The notes: generated by a model not told the origin, from the sequence alone. Counted from the first letter of the stretch, positions 11,013 to 23,451 are shown. The stretch: DNA of 64,000 nt from Mermis nigrescens (GCA_036768485.1 JAVLUZ010000151.1:4303912-4367911), one strand, 5' to 3'. Numbers and translations are program-made.

Positions 11013-13119
11013 GTAAGTTAGGAGTCTCTTTTCTACCTTATAATTATTTTTCAAGTAGTGCCTAAATAGCGTTGAAAGTCAAGTCAAGTTTTAAGAATTT
11101 AGACCGTAAATAATATAGCGCACATGGGATTATCTTTTTCAATTTTGTGCGGTGTTAATTCGAGAAAAATGTCGCATGTAATGATAAGTGCATGCAGCTC
11201 AATCATACGTGTTCTTGGTAGTTATCCCCCAGAATGGTGGCAGCGCACTACCCACAAATAAAGCTACTGACTCCAGGATACTTGATTTTTTGAAAACCTA
11301 CTATTATCTCTGGCTTCTTTTCGCCTAAAAATATTATTTTGGTTTTTTGCTGCTTTTGTATTGCAAAATGGGAGAGAATAATACGCCAGATACGACGAAA
11401 TATTTTGACTTGCGTCTGTTCTGTCTTTTACAAGCCTATGCTTTACTATGTATGTGAGCGTAAATGTACGGTTTTATCAAATACGCAAACACTGAAAACG
11501 GAGGTAAAGCGAAAAAGTTCAAATCCTCTTTACTTCATCTTAAGCTAAAAACCTAAAAGTTATAAATAGTTTGTATCAACAAAGAAATATCAGTGCAGTG
11601 GATAAATTTACATTCTAGTACTATTTTTACAAGGATATTTTACTGAATAAAAATCGCTGTCATTAATACGTGCACATGTATAGTTGCCCAAATGCCCATA
11701 ACTACAAGTAGAATGTCGAAATTTAATTCTTTATATTTTAAGTTAATTTCTTCGGCTTAAGAGAAACGCGAGTAAAAGTCTTCAAGAATGCGCAGGTTTT
11801 GGTAGTTCAGTCTTCCTGGAGTATTGCAGACCTGCGAAAATCGTTCACCTGCGAAAATCGTTCATCTGCGAAAATCGTTTGTGCTCTCAAAATTTTACTT
11901 TTAAAAGTAATTTTATCTTTTTCTCAATTTTGGCATCGTCTTTCGCAAGCTTTTTATGCTAACTTGAAACCAGAGCAAGCTAAATCTTCAAAAAATATTT
12001 ATAGGTAGCGCGTTTGCGTGTACCTGTAATACACTTAGGAGACCCAACATATGCCCCCTCTACAGCTTTAATTAAACCCATCGTGGAGATGCCGTTCTTT
12101 TTAAAAGATTTATAATTTAAATTCAGCGTGTGCACTTATTTTTTGTTTACATTCAATAGCGAGCTTATAAAGAGCGTGTAAAGTTTTGGAGTAAGGTTAT
12201 TGCATATTGCGATTCTTGGTTCTTTTTTTCCGCAGCTCGTATAAAAGTCAGTGCCTCATTTATTTATATGATACATAACTATAAAAGATTAATTTTTGAA
12301 TAGATTTTTTTGTTTTCGGAGTTTTTCATTAGTTCTCGAGTGGGTGTGTGAAGAATGTGAAAATCTGGTCTGAAATACAACACTTTGGTCGAATTTTCGA
12401 CTTTTTTATGTCCGCCTGATTCTCCGTATAAGAGGCCAAAACCCTTATGGAATAGTACTTCGCTTAAAGGACAACACGATAAATATTCTCGCGTTAGTAA
12501 AAAGTCTATACGGAGTTACTTCTGGCGGTTTAAAGTTTACACTCTTGTGGTGGACAAAAACACGTTTTTACCTTCTTTTAATTTGTCATCCGCTCCAATT
12601 ATATATCAGGACGCGCGAATTATTATAAAGATGAAGCACGCTTTAAGAGCTAGACATTGCATGCAAATGCGTTTCTTTAAACTCAATGCAGAATTACTTC
12701 TAGCGGTGTAAAGTTCAAAACCTGGGGTAAAAAAACACGTTTTAGACCGTTTTTGTCTGTCAACTATTCCAGTTAAGAATCGAATGATGCGAACTATCCT
12801 AGAAATAAGGTTTACGTCAATGGTTACACATTACACTTGGTTGCGTGTTTTACACACATTACTGAATTAGCTTTAGAGGTAGATCAAAGTGCCAATTTTG
12901 GTTTAGAAAAAGAACATTTCTGACAGATTTTTTGTCCTCCAACTTCTCCCGATGTGGGTTAGGACATGGTCCTAATTGTAATAATGTACTAAGCATCAAG
13001 GATCATAACTGCAAAAGGCTCCTTCAATTACACTAAATATTGATCTATTGTAGAGGTGTAAAGCTTACACTGAAAAATGATTTAAACTCCAGAGCGTTAC
13101 TAAACGTGACTTTCTTCCA
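11013..13119. other. lipase intron, first part
   Basis: No supported gene. A three-fold local repeat (CCTGCGAAAATCGTTCA) lies at 11830-11880. From about 12170 the sequence begins to carry GCGTGTAAAGTTTTGG-type blocks, which recur to about 12720 (GCGGTTTAAAGTTTAC, GCGGTGTAAAGTTC) and appear inverted near 18255. An open stretch of 108 codons at 12385-12711 has no recognisable domain and lies within this repeat-like sequence. Confidence 0.4.
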
Positions 13120-13770
13120 AAATATACTCTGTTACATCGGGACTGCAAATTTCATGTTTAGTTTTCTCTAAACCAAATATTTTTGTAAAGTTTACCCTAT
13201 TGAGTTATTTTAGGGGCGCGAAATTCACACAAAAAATTCATTTTAATTTTTGAGCGTTCCAAAAGGCGATTTTTTCCAAATTTTCTCAGTAACATTAGAA
13301 TTACAAAGCTGACTTTAAGTTTTATTCACACTTAGATTATCTCGAGTACCACAGCGTTGCAGAAATTCAATTTTCTAGAATGTTTTATGTGACGTCAGGA
13401 TTACAAATTTGACTGTAAATTTTCTTTACACCCAGTTTAGACTTCACACTGATAATCAACTTCAGGTAAAGACTACTGTGAAAAAATATTTTTTCCGTAA
13501 CATCAGGATTACAAAGTTGACTTTAAATTTTTCGTATGCTCATTTGTTGTATATTTTTACATTGAAATTAATTCCCCTTCCATGATTTTGTAAATAATAA
13601 ATTTTTTAAAAACTGTTCTCGGGAACATTAGGATTATGAAGCTGAACTTCAGTTTCCTTTGGATTTACAAATTGATAAAGTTTTCATGGAAAAATAGCTT
13701 TAGTTAGAGTTTTTGGGAAGACTATTTTTGTGAAACTGTTCTTACCAACATCGAATGTACAAATCTGAGT
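13120..13770 (+). repeat. degenerate 100-160 bp tandem repeat
   Basis: A core like GTAACATCAGGATTACAAAG followed by TTGACTTTAAATTTT recurs near 13128, 13285, 13386, 13494, 13620 and 13742. An almost identical single copy of the 13377-13480 unit lies at 16682-16780. Inverse-orientation cores (AATTCTGATGTTATAGAGAA) occur near 17934. It is not coding: frames are interrupted in each unit. Confidence 0.6.
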
Positions 13771-13914
13771 TGAAATTGTTGATCTGCCTAATGAGGTAAT
13801 TCGACGTTCAAGATTAATTTGGTTTTCTATACATTCTTGGAATGCTACACTTATTTTGGCATGTAAGCAAATGCATTTACTGACTCTTACTCCTCAAGTC
13901 TTGCTAAGTAAAAG

Positions 13915-14110
13915 TGAGGTACTAGCAAAGAAGCATGCTCTGATGGGACAAAACGGACGAATTTTTTTGAAACTGGGGATTATTAAAGATGCAAAAGGAG
14001 GGGACTGGGAAAAAGCCACATATGCATGCAAAAATCACGAGAATCGAATAGAAGTTACAACTTCGAGCAATGCAAACATCGAAGCATATTCTGCGGCCCC
14101 TTTCAAAAGT
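13915..14110 (+). repeat. diverged duplicated segment (pair with 15610-15800)
   Basis: The open stretch here (with blocks GQNGRIFLKLGIIKDAKGG and ATYACKNHENRIE) is repeated at about 15610-15800 in the same orientation, with frame damage but clear base similarity (TGGAGCAAAAAGGACAAATA, ATTATGAAGGATATAAAAG, GCACGCAAAAAATCA). I do not recognise the product. It could be a relic mobile-element ORF or a decayed tandem gene fragment. Confidence 0.45.
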
Positions 14111-15025
14111 GTCTTTTCGGTACATTGTGAATTGTTTTGTAGAATAATTAATTAACGAATTAGATATAAAGCCCATGCGTCCTTTGTTTGATTAATCATT
14201 ATTTCCGCATCAAACTGTTTTATTATTATTACTTTAATTGCGATGTATTCAAACAAAGTGCTTGTTGATAAAGTAATACTAATATATATCGAGTCCTAAA
14301 GCTAAAGGACAACTTTTACTTCTATTCCAATAACTTCAGAGCAAGCTTTTAAAGTTGTTGTGATGTTTTCCAGGCGAACAACTTTCGGTAGAATTATTGG
14401 TGAAGAGTTGCGTTAACGGAAAATTGACGATCAGAATCATAAATTCGGGAGGAAATGAATCAGTTGGCATACCTTTATTGCAGTAGGAAATTGACGTATT
14501 TGCAAATTTATTAACATTTAAAACAGCCATATATACCTGTTAACATGGTTTACTGATGGAATGTCGTATTGAAAATCTCCCGACATAGCTGTGCGAATTA
14601 AGCAATCCCAAACAAAAATTTGTCATTGCTTTCTGTGCTAAAAATAATTCTAGCATGCGATTTAAGCAACTCTTTTCAGGACGAAAAGTAATAGCTCCAT
14701 ATATAAGCAGGACTGAAAATCATGAGGTCTGAATGGAAGCAAAAGAAAAAATGCCAAAAGTTTAATTTCGGGATCTATCGTAATCTGTGATCGGCTTGCA
14801 TTCAGTCGAATTTTCGAGGCCAACTGAGCACTCAGGATAATATTTGAAAATCGGGAAATTTAGAAATGTATTTTTGCATCACTGAACTAATTTGCATATT
14901 CTTAATATTAGTATATTGTCTGAATCTACGGGTCACATTATACTATGTGAAAGCGGAAAATGCTATTCCTAGTCTTTGGGTTTTATTGTCACATAACTTT
15001 TTGCTCATCCATGAAAGCTGCTATC

Positions 15026-15235
15026 CATACGAGGGCAGCACAAAAAATCTTGGGGGTGCAAGATTTTTCAAAGGTCAAAAATGGCCTTAAAAATAGTGAT
15101 ATAGCGAAAAAACACTGTTTTTCAACGTTTCTCTTTAAGCACTATCCATTGGCATAACTAAATTGCGAAAAAAACAGAAAAATTCAAAAATTGAATTCTG
15201 GGTGTATTTCGGTCACTTCTCTACTCCCAGGTGTG
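15026..15235. mobile_element. family B MITE, copy 4 (short)
   Basis: CATACGAGGGCAGCAC ... CTCCCAGGTGTG, flanked by CTGCTATC (15018-15025) and CTGCTAAT (15236-15243), 6 of 8. It is shortened at the right and lacks the long C-run. Confidence 0.7.
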
Positions 15236-15609
15236 CTGCTAATTCGAAGAATATTCAGTTTTTTCGACTAGAAAGCAGGAACTGCTATTTCGCTCGTTAT
15301 TTTGCCATTTTTGCCTCAATAGTTAGTCAGATGTTAAGTCCATGTTTCAAGCATGCTCAGGGTATCACGGAATGATAGACTTCCCACCAAAAATCCGACT
15401 TCATTTCCATACAATATTAACTGAATTAGAATATAATGCAAAATCGTTCGCAGATTGCTTTATCTAATTTACTAATAGATGCAGGTTATGGAAAATTCAT
15501 CGTCTGACGCAAAATTGACTATTCTATAAAACAAAGTATTTGTAAATTTTTTCCATTCTGATCAAAAGTCGATTTTCAAAAGAGACCTATCATTCTGCCA
15601 TCTCGCACA

Positions 15610-15800
15610 TATGTTTACTAGAAGGAAACGTGCTCCATTGGAGCAAAAAGGACAAATATACTTGAAATAACGTATTATGAAGGATATAAAAGAATGAGAC
15701 AATGAAAAAGACATCTATGCACGCAAAAAATCATAAGAATCTGCTTGAGTTTTTCTAAGCGACGCGAAAATCGAAGTATGTTCTGCTGCTTATAGAGGAA
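15610..15800 (+). repeat. second copy of the 13915-14110 segment
   Basis: Diverged direct copy carrying stop codons and small indels. See the partner at 13915-14110. Confidence 0.45.
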
Positions 15801-15977
15801 TCTTGCTTTTTAGTTTAAAAAATTAATAAGACAACAGTTATTCTTCGAAAAGAACTGGATCTGAATCCTCAAAACAACCAATAATTCAGTTTACTAACAT
15901 TTATTGAATGTAATTCTGAGCAAGCCATGTAGCAAGGGCAAGAAATGTGGCTCGGCACTAAACACGCGTGAATAGGC

Positions 15978-17104
15978 CAGTGTCGCACCTCAAAGTGTCC
16001 GGTCGGACACATTGAGATACCTCAAAGTGCCTGGTGAATCTTGCATTACTTAAAAGTGTCCATCTTTTTCTTTCTTAATAAATTAAACTCATAAAAAAGC
16101 GAATGGAACTGATAGAGTCGTCAATTCCCATGCTAAATAAATAAGAATGGGAAGTTTATGAAAAATCTTTCGGGGTGAGCCGCATAATTTTTTTAATACT
16201 CTTTTGACTAAAAACTATATGTTCGTTTCAATAATACTCTTTTTTTGACTTTTTTCAATGCTCGTTCTATCTGGAACATAAAAAACTAAAAATTTAGTGA
16301 CAGAGTAAGAAAAATTCTGGTAAATCTAACGAAATATAGTCAGAAAAATATGAAAATGGTGCGAAGCGCCGATAATTTGACATTAATTAGTAAAAAGTAG
16401 GCTAAATACGCGTAAAACGGCCAACTTTCCAACATTTTTTTTAAATCGAGTATTCCGGGTCTGAGCAGCCATTGTGCGGGGTAACCTCTATAAAAGCACG
16501 ACTGGTACGTACTCGTAACATGCGTAATTTCTTAAATAATTACATCAATATTGTGCTGAATAAGCCGCTTAGTCTTCTTTTCAATTTTGGAGCAACAAAA
16601 AAATAATTACGTTTAAGCGTAAGTCAAAGAAATGCAAGACAATATGTCACAAAGAATGGTGATTTGCTTCAGTGCAAAATTTTTTAGAATGTTCTGTGTG
16701 ACGTCAGGATTACAAATTTGAGTGTAAATTTTCTTTACACCCAGTTTAGACTTCACACTGATAATCAACTTCAGGTAAAGAGTAAAATGTAACAGTGTGT
16801 GCCCAAAATGCTGTCCTAATTTAAGGCTTATGCATAGGTGCATTACGAAACTAACTAACCAGAATGATTTTTGTGACTGTCTAATCAGTATAAAATTCCG
16901 TAAGCAAACTTATTTATGCATACCAGTTAATTACATCTAATTCCTAACCACATCGTTGTGTATCATATTCAAAAAACAAGTAACAGACGACCCGCACACT
17001 TTGAGGTACATATAGTCGGACACTGAGGTGGATCTAAAATTACCTCTGAGTGTCCGGCCGGACACTTCGACATCCGGATACTTTGAGGCATGATACCGGC
17101 ACTG
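15978..17104. repeat. foldback with CACTTTGAGG/CCTCAAAGTG ends
   Basis: The left end CAGTGTCGCACCTCAAAGTG faces the right end CTTTGAGGCATGATACCGGC + ACTG. Between them are more copies of a self-complementary block (GTGTCCGGTCGGACAC, GTGTCCGGCCGGACAC) and one stray unit of the 13120-13770 repeat. No clear target duplication. Confidence 0.5.
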
Positions 17105-17254
17105 AAGAATATAGCACATAATGTGGCGTAGGAATAATTAGTGACATAACTGTGTACACAAATGCAACAGTGCACAATGATAAACAGAAATTTGATAACC
17201 TCACATTGGGCGCCAAGGCAGGAGTGAATGTTTATCATCGCTATCATGACACGT

Positions 17255-17400
17255 GTAGTCCTTGCGCAGGTTATTAATATTACATTTCATTGCATTGACG
17301 ACATTTAATGTATTTACTTTGATTTTTTCCTTTTTTTAACCTGACCAAATTTATATTGTTTTAATTCTGTCTCTGTCGCAATAAACTATTTCATTGTAAA
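17255..17400 (+). repeat. retroposon-like 3' tail, + copy
   Basis: The stretch from GTCCTTGCGCAGGTTATTAA to TGTCGCAATAAACTATTTCA is repeated in inverse orientation at 23452-23590. The terminal AATAAACTATTTCATT resembles the 3' ends of LINE- or SINE-like retroposons, but no coding part was found next to it. Confidence 0.55.
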
Positions 17401-18576
17401 GCATAATAAAGAGCACATGATGCGAATGTCCCTATTCACCCGTCGAACCATCAACGATTAACTGTATATTAATTATATATTGTCGAAAAAATGCGATACT
17501 GGTATCGAACTTATTCGGCTATTTAGCACAGGTCTATGTTTTCTCCTGAACGCATAAAAAAATCAAGTGGAAATTTTTCTACAAGACACTTTTATCCGAA
17601 GCTGCAGGATGAATTCGATTTTTGTGTTGCATAGAGAAAGTCTGATTTTTCAAGAGATTCTTTTGATTTTTTACGCGCTTAGGTAACTTTTTCCTATTCT
17701 CTTGATTTATATTTTAAATAATCAGCCATTCCGAGTATATTCGTGCTTTTCCTACCACCGGAGCATTTTTCCTTGCTAATAACCTATATATTTCATTATC
17801 GTGGTTTGAGTGAATCAATCAGTAAAGTCTTTAACTTTTCGAATGAAGCGCAACAGTAGAACAATGCGGAATACAAAATTATTCCTTCACATCAACATTC
17901 ACATTGTAAACGAAACAATTTCTACCTAATTCGTAATTCTGATGTTATAGAGAACAATTTTAAAAAAACTTCCGTCTGCAACGTTTTGAAATTGAAATTA
18001 ACTCTTATTGTAAACATCACAGAACAATTGAGTCAATTAAAATTATAATTTAGATTCGCAAGCTTAGTGTAATGGAGAACACTCTTTACAAAACTTACCT
18101 TCTACGACCTTCTAAAACTAAATTTAATTTTCAGTGTAAACTTTACTGAACCACTGTGTGAAAAATTTAATTTCAATAGGCGTTCATACTGACTTGTCTG
18201 AAAATTGCCCATAAATACTGTCGAAAAACGCCCTATCTAATAACCTTAGCTTACAACTTTACACGCTCATTACTTTCGCCGTATTGAGTGTAAAGAAAAA
18301 ACAGAAAAGGTAGGTATCGAATTTTTTATATTTAATCATTTGAATAACCGTGCTTCCCGAACTTGTCCCGTTATGGCTGCAATGGGTGCACCAGGTTTTG
18401 GGCTTATTCAAGTATATTATAGGTACGTGCTTCGCTAGAGCACCTGGATATCATTCGAAGATGCAGCGTTTCATGCCCAGAATAGCTTTGTTAGAGAAAA
18501 ATGTTTTTGCTGTTTAGTTGAGATGGAGTCTTTTTTAATTTGCCCAACTATGATATTTTATATTATTTTAGATCAG
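17401..18576. other. lipase intron, inverse repeat units
   Basis: Holds inverse-orientation units of the 13-kb repeat (17925-18150) and ACAACTTTACACGCTCATTA near 18252, the complement of the GCGTGTAAAGTTTT block near 12175. It then leads into the candidate exon at 18577. Confidence 0.4.
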
Positions 18577-18733
18577 GTGGCTTGTCCGCCAATTCTACAT
18601 TACGCCGTGTGATAGTTGTGCCGTGGGAATTCAGAAAAGACCTTGCTGTCGTGAAAATTGATTATGAATATAAATGGAGCTTCTCGTGTTGGCAGAGGTC
18701 GTTCATAATGCAAAAAATGAGGTTCACAGGCGG
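18577..18733 (+). CDS. candidate lipase C-terminal (PLAT-like) exon
   Basis: Open stretch between a possible acceptor (ATCAG, 18576) and a very good donor GTAAGT (18734). It would join the 10820-11012 exon in phase (1+2) and leaves phase 2. It reads RRVIVVPWEF, then AVVKIDYEYKWSFSCWQ, then FIMQKMRFTGG. Alternating hydrophobic strands with V-x-I-x-Y-x-Y and a Trp/Cys resemble the C-terminal beta-sandwich of secreted lipases, but the match is loose. An alternative acceptor five bases upstream (TTTTAG) would change the phase. No following exon was identified before the repeat-rich region. Confidence 0.35.
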
Positions 18734-20007
18734 GTAAGTTAATCTTTCGCAGACATTGCTTTAAAAGCGGCACGAAAATCTACTTACATGCCGATGGTGT
18801 TCTGTAATTACAAATTGGTTCACAAAATTTGCATAAATGTGAAACTTTCACATTGAAAGAGCTTGAAAGAAAGTTTATAATGTTAGATGTGGATCGACGT
18901 TTATTTTAGTGATGAATAAAACGTCGGTTTCATGCACAATAAGCGATCGAATTCTGGAGGTAGAGGAGGAGTCTTAAAATCTATAAAGGTCAAAAAGTGT
19001 CAAAAAAATTTACGGCGGGGCAAATGACCACTTTCCCAACATTTAATATCGAATTCTATCTATTTGCATCAAAAATCGCAAGAAAAATGGCATACATTTT
19101 CGAAACTCAAATTCTGGCATCTGCCGAATCTCGGGTCTTCAGTATTCGTAGAGATCCAAAATTAAGGGAACTGAGTCCGTTCGTGTGTAATTGCACAAAC
19201 AAGTTTTTTGTGTTGTTTGAACGCTTTCCGACCGTATAGTCAACTTGGACTTTTTGACAGAATTTTTTTACTTCAGGTGGATGACGTGCAATAGTTCTAC
19301 GATAAATTCGGGAGAAGCTGTCTTCGTAAGCATGCAGAAGAGTTGCAGTTTTGACAAGTGACACCCTATAACGCAGTAACGGAGTGTTATTGATCACTGA
19401 TTTAACAAATCGATCTTATTGCAACGATTTACTATTTTCATTATGGCGGATTAAGTTTTAATTTTTAATTACGGTTATTGCGTTTGATTACGGTGATTGC
19501 GATTTTAAATTCCATAATTTTGATTTTGATTAAAAACGAGCATACAGTATTCGCTTTTACTTAAACGTCTTGGTTGATTTTACACTTTTAATATTAAAAT
19601 AGCCTTTAAGGCCATTTCACTCGAAAGACTCTTCAGCTTACCGCTTCATATCAAGGATGCTACGTATCAATGTGTGTTAGCCGTCTCCGTAGAATGGCTA
19701 CTTGAATTTTTTTAGGATTTTTTTACGATTTCTTAGATATAAGTCGATGCTTTGGATAATATGTAAAAAAGCCGACAGAAAAGTTTTTGCTTACGGTGCA
19801 ATTAGTGACTTTTCCAAGACCACTGATTACTGATACACTCGAGTTTTGTGATGCTGATCATATCCTTCTGATTTCATTGAGGAAAACCATGAAATATTTC
19901 TGACATAGTAGAATCTTCAATGTGCTTGTACAATATAATCGGGTGTTTTAAATACTAGCATCCGCTGCTTTTGGTGCTCACCATACGTGGGCATAAGAGG
20001 GTTTTGG
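18734..20007. other. repeat-rich segment after the lipase candidate
   Basis: A minus-strand open stretch at 19107-19397 contains the block GGTGGATGACGTG ... CATGCAGAAGAG, which is also found at 34285-34360. It is therefore probably a mobile-element fragment rather than a gene. From 19980 a family-B-like end (CATACGTGGGCATAAG) begins. Confidence 0.4.
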
Positions 20008-20015
20008 GGTATTAA

Positions 20016-20183
20016 CAGGCACGTAGCTGGCCCTCCTATTTTGGGGGGGACCAACACCAATTTTGGGGGGGTCTAAACCAAAAATAGCACCAAATAACGT
20101 GTAAAAAGTCATATTTTTCCGGTTTTTTTCTGAATTTTGGGGGGGTCCGGACCCCCCCAGTCCCCCCCACAGCTACGTGCCTG
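20016..20183. mobile_element. family G MITE, copy 2
   Basis: CAGGCACGTAGCTG ... CAGCTACGTGCCTG, 168 bp, with a perfect 8-bp duplication GGTATTAA at 20008-20015 and 20184-20191. It is inserted into a family-B-like remnant (19980 to about 20220). Confidence 0.9.
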
Positions 20184-20811
20184 GGTATTAACCACACGTA
20201 GGTAGGCGTGAGGGTTAAGATTTCACAATCAAAAATCCGGTAGGCCCCTTAAAATCAGTCGATTCCATGCATTGAATTTGTGGCATGTTTTTGGGTAATT
20301 TTGCGGATTTACATCACAGTACCCCAGAATTTAACTGCTGCCCATGTATGGTTTAGAACCTGCCCCCGCGAAAAAGCGGTAAACTTCTACCAAATCGATA
20401 GAACCCCCAGATTGAATTTTCAGAATTTTTTTGGATTTTCGCCGGTTTTACACCACCCAGGCCCACAGGAAAAAATTTGTGGGCGGCTAGTCATTTCAAT
20501 TATCTGAGTGCGTATTCGAATATTTGCTTGTGTACTGTTTGCGAAAGTTTGTCCCCTGCAATACGTCCCTCCCTCTACAATTTGTTCCCCTGAACGCATT
20601 TTGCATGGAAGTCATGAAAAGCCGCTTATAAAGAATTTCGCCCGAAAGTCAGCAAATAGCTGATATGCTCATTGCAGGTTATATATGTAAGTGCACTTAA
20701 ACGTAAGTGGAAATGATAAGAGTAATTAATCAAAATGCCGTACAAGCGACAAAATAAAACGAATTTTTCTTCAGTTTTATATGAAATGCAATTTAGGGGA
20801 CGAATTGTGTG

Positions 20812-21074
20812 CACGCGTGGGCGTAGGGAGTATGCATTTCCCCTCCCTCAGAAGTTCAAATATCCTCCCCTTGGAAACCTAAATACCAACCCCGGAATCC
20901 AATTTTTGAATTTTTTTAAAATATTTTTTCGCAGTTTTTTGATATCAGCGGATAGTGCTCGATTAGAAACGTTGAAAAATGGTGTTTTTCGCCATATCAC
21001 CATTGTAAAGACCATTTTTTGACCTTTGAAAAATCTTGCATTCCCCACCAGAATTTTGGTGCTGCCCACCTATG
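20812..21074. mobile_element. family B MITE, copy 5 (inverse)
   Basis: Reads in inverse orientation: CACGCGTGGGCGTAGGG ... TGCTGCCCACCTATG. The flanks ATTGTGTG (20804-20811) and GTTGTGGA (21075-21082) match at 5 of 8 only. The internal GAAACGTTGAAAAATGGTG block is shared with other copies. Confidence 0.75.
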
Positions 21075-21384
21075 GTTGTGGAAGACGAATTTTGCATATC
21101 CCTATGTGCATCAGCATTTTTTGCATCACACATTTTGTCGCACTAAAGAGCTGAATTCACTTGCTGGTTCTAGTGACTGACAATTGGTGGCCGAATTCAA
21201 TCAACAAGTTGTAATTAAGTACATCTAGTCGAATGAAAGTTCACGAATCGCTGAGTGAGTGAATATTTCTTTTCTAAACAATCTTATCGCTTAACTGACG
21301 CTTAATGAGAACTTTATTATTTTAATTTATCATAGGTAGCGCCTTAACGCGTACTTATGTGTAATATACTTTGGTACCCCTAAC

Positions 21385-21638
21385 CATAGGTGAGCAGCAC
21401 AAAAATTCTCGGGTGCAAGATTTTTCATAAGTCAAAAAATAGCTTCAAAATGTTGGTATGGCGAAAAAACACAATTTTTCAACGTTTCTCATCGATCACC
21501 ATCCATTGGTATCATGAGATTGCGAAAAAAATTCAAAATTGAATTCTGGGTGGGGGAGGGGTTTTTGGTTTCTGGGATGGAGGTATTTATGTTTCTCCTG
21601 GGTTGCATACCCCCAGAGCCCCTCCACGCCTAGGTGTG
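21385..21638. mobile_element. family B MITE, copy 6
   Basis: CATAGGTGAGCAGCAC ... CGCCTAGGTGTG, with a perfect 8-bp duplication CCCCTAAC at 21377-21384 and 21639-21646. Confidence 0.9.
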
Positions 21639-22032
21639 CCCCTAACACCTGTGCACCCCCTCCCTACAGCAACACTGGGTACTTCTGTATTGTACGGTTT
21701 TTTCAAAGATAGATAATAAAAAAACTCGATTTAGTTATTTCAAATTTTTTATTTACCATTCTAAGCATGGTGTATAGAGCGTGTAAAGTTTTACTGCAAC
21801 GTTATTGTTCGGAATTTCGACCTGTCCAACAACTTTCCCACTCAGTTTTGCATTCTGTTTAGTCTTGTTTTTTTCAAATTGTAGACAATTGACTAAGCTC
21901 GATAACACTTTATTTGAGAGTGACTTATTTTAAGAGTGGTAGTGTAAAGAGTGTGATAAATCTGAGGGTTAATAAACACATTCTGGCCTGTGTTTTGTCT
22001 GCAAACAACTCCAGTTATGAATCCTAAGAAAC

Positions 22033-22261
22033 TATAATCCGTTCCATTCAGCTTTGAGGTTTTTGGAAAAATTTAAAGTGACTACAAAAGTGCTTAAAAG
22101 TAGTCTCGTTAACTTAGAAATTCTACAGTATACTGAATCATTTAGAGACGTATGTCATGCTTAAGCCCGCATTACTGCATCAAAATTTTGAACCACTTTT
22201 GTAGCCCGATTCTTGCGGATAAATTCAAAACAAAACTGCAAAGTCAATTGAAACAGACTAC
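22033..22261. mobile_element. TATAGTCYGTTTCATTT MITE, diverged copy
   Basis: About 230 bp colinear with 23011-23241: shared blocks CAAAGTG/TACAAAAGTG, TCTACAGTATA, ATTACTGCATCAAAA and ATTGAAACAGACTA. The left end TATAATCCGTTCCATT is mutated. Confidence 0.6.
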
Positions 22262-22568
22262 ACTACAATTCCAGCAGAAATGTACTACGACTCACGAGCT
22301 ACTTTCGGCGTCTGAGATTCCTCCACCTACTTGTCCGGTTATAAATCGGGATAAATTGAATAGAATAAAAATGAAGTATGGTTCTCGGGCTACACGTCGC
22401 AGCAAACCGCGTTTAAAAAACTCAACATTTTGTTACTTATAGAGGTGCGAAGATCAAAACAAGGGGTGTACTGGTCATATGAAAATCTATTAGAGTGTCA
22501 AATGTTTATTCATGGAAAGAAGTGAACAAGCTTTTATGAGGCATTGTATTGACATGTATTGCTAAGAA

Positions 22569-22672
22569 CGCTAATAAGGAGGCGACAAAATCAACCACAA
22601 AGAAAGTATTGTATATATTTCGCTAATAAGGAGGCGACAAAATCAACCACAAGGAAAGTATTGTATATATTT
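22569..22672 (+). repeat. 52-bp tandem duplication
   Basis: Two units of 52 bp (22569-22620 and 22621-22672), both starting CGCTAATAAGGAGGCGAC and ending GTATTGTATATATTT, with one visible mismatch. A very recent duplication. Confidence 0.9.
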
Positions 22673-23010
22673 ATTTTGTTGTCATCACAGGCATCAAATG
22701 CATGGCTTTCATTACTTGTGGAACGCGGGAATAGAAGAACTGAGTTGAGAACTATGTACAGCTGAACATAAATCTTTAGAATTTTTATAGACAGTAAGCC
22801 CAGGGTTACGATAATTATATATCAGATCAATGCTGTAATCGCAGTCTGTCAGCTTAATTTCGGAAATAGTTATTAAATTTATGACCGGACGTGAGTGAAA
22901 CAGACTGTAGCAGTTCTAACTTAGTTCTATCTTAGCTCTTAGTTAACTATTGTCAGCTATTCTCACACCACATTTACACATGTATATGATAGGTACGCGC
23001 TACCTATGAT

Positions 23011-23241
23011 TATAGTCCGTTTCATTTAATTTTAAGGCTTTTAAAAAAATTCAAAGTGCCTACAAAAGTGATTTAAATTAACGGTATAATTGTGATATTC
23101 TGCAGTATATCGACATTTATCGTAAAACGCTTGATATTGCCAAACCGTATTATTGCATCAAAAGTTTAAGCCACTTCTGCGGTCTGATTCATGCGAAATA
23201 ATTTCGAAAGAAATCTGCAAAGTTAAATGAAACAGACTATA
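23011..23241. mobile_element. TATAGTCYGTTTCATTT MITE
   Basis: The ends TATAGTCCGTTTCATTTAA and TTAAATGAAACAGACTATA are inverted repeats with one mismatch. They begin and end with TA, so a TA target (Tc1/mariner type) is the simplest reading. 231 bp, non-coding. Confidence 0.7.
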
Positions 23242-23451
23242 AGTGATCATTGAGATATTACTGTGTCTGTAGACATTTATAGAATGCCGCACTAAAGTGA
23301 CAGAAAACTGGGAATTCTGCTTCTGTTATCGAGCGCTGACCACATCATTTAAACGTCAAAGTCAATCATGGAATTTAAATTAAATATTTCTTTCGTTAAA
23401 TTTAAATTAAAAATGGATTAAAAATAATTTAACACGTTTTTCTTCAATAAA

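Noticed and set aside
12385..12711. 108-codon open frame in the lipase intron
   Set aside because: No domain, no good splice context, and it runs through repeated GCGGTGTAAAGTT sequence.
19107..19397. Minus-strand 96-codon frame
   Set aside because: Shares blocks with 34285-34360, so probably a repeat fragment; no recognised domain.
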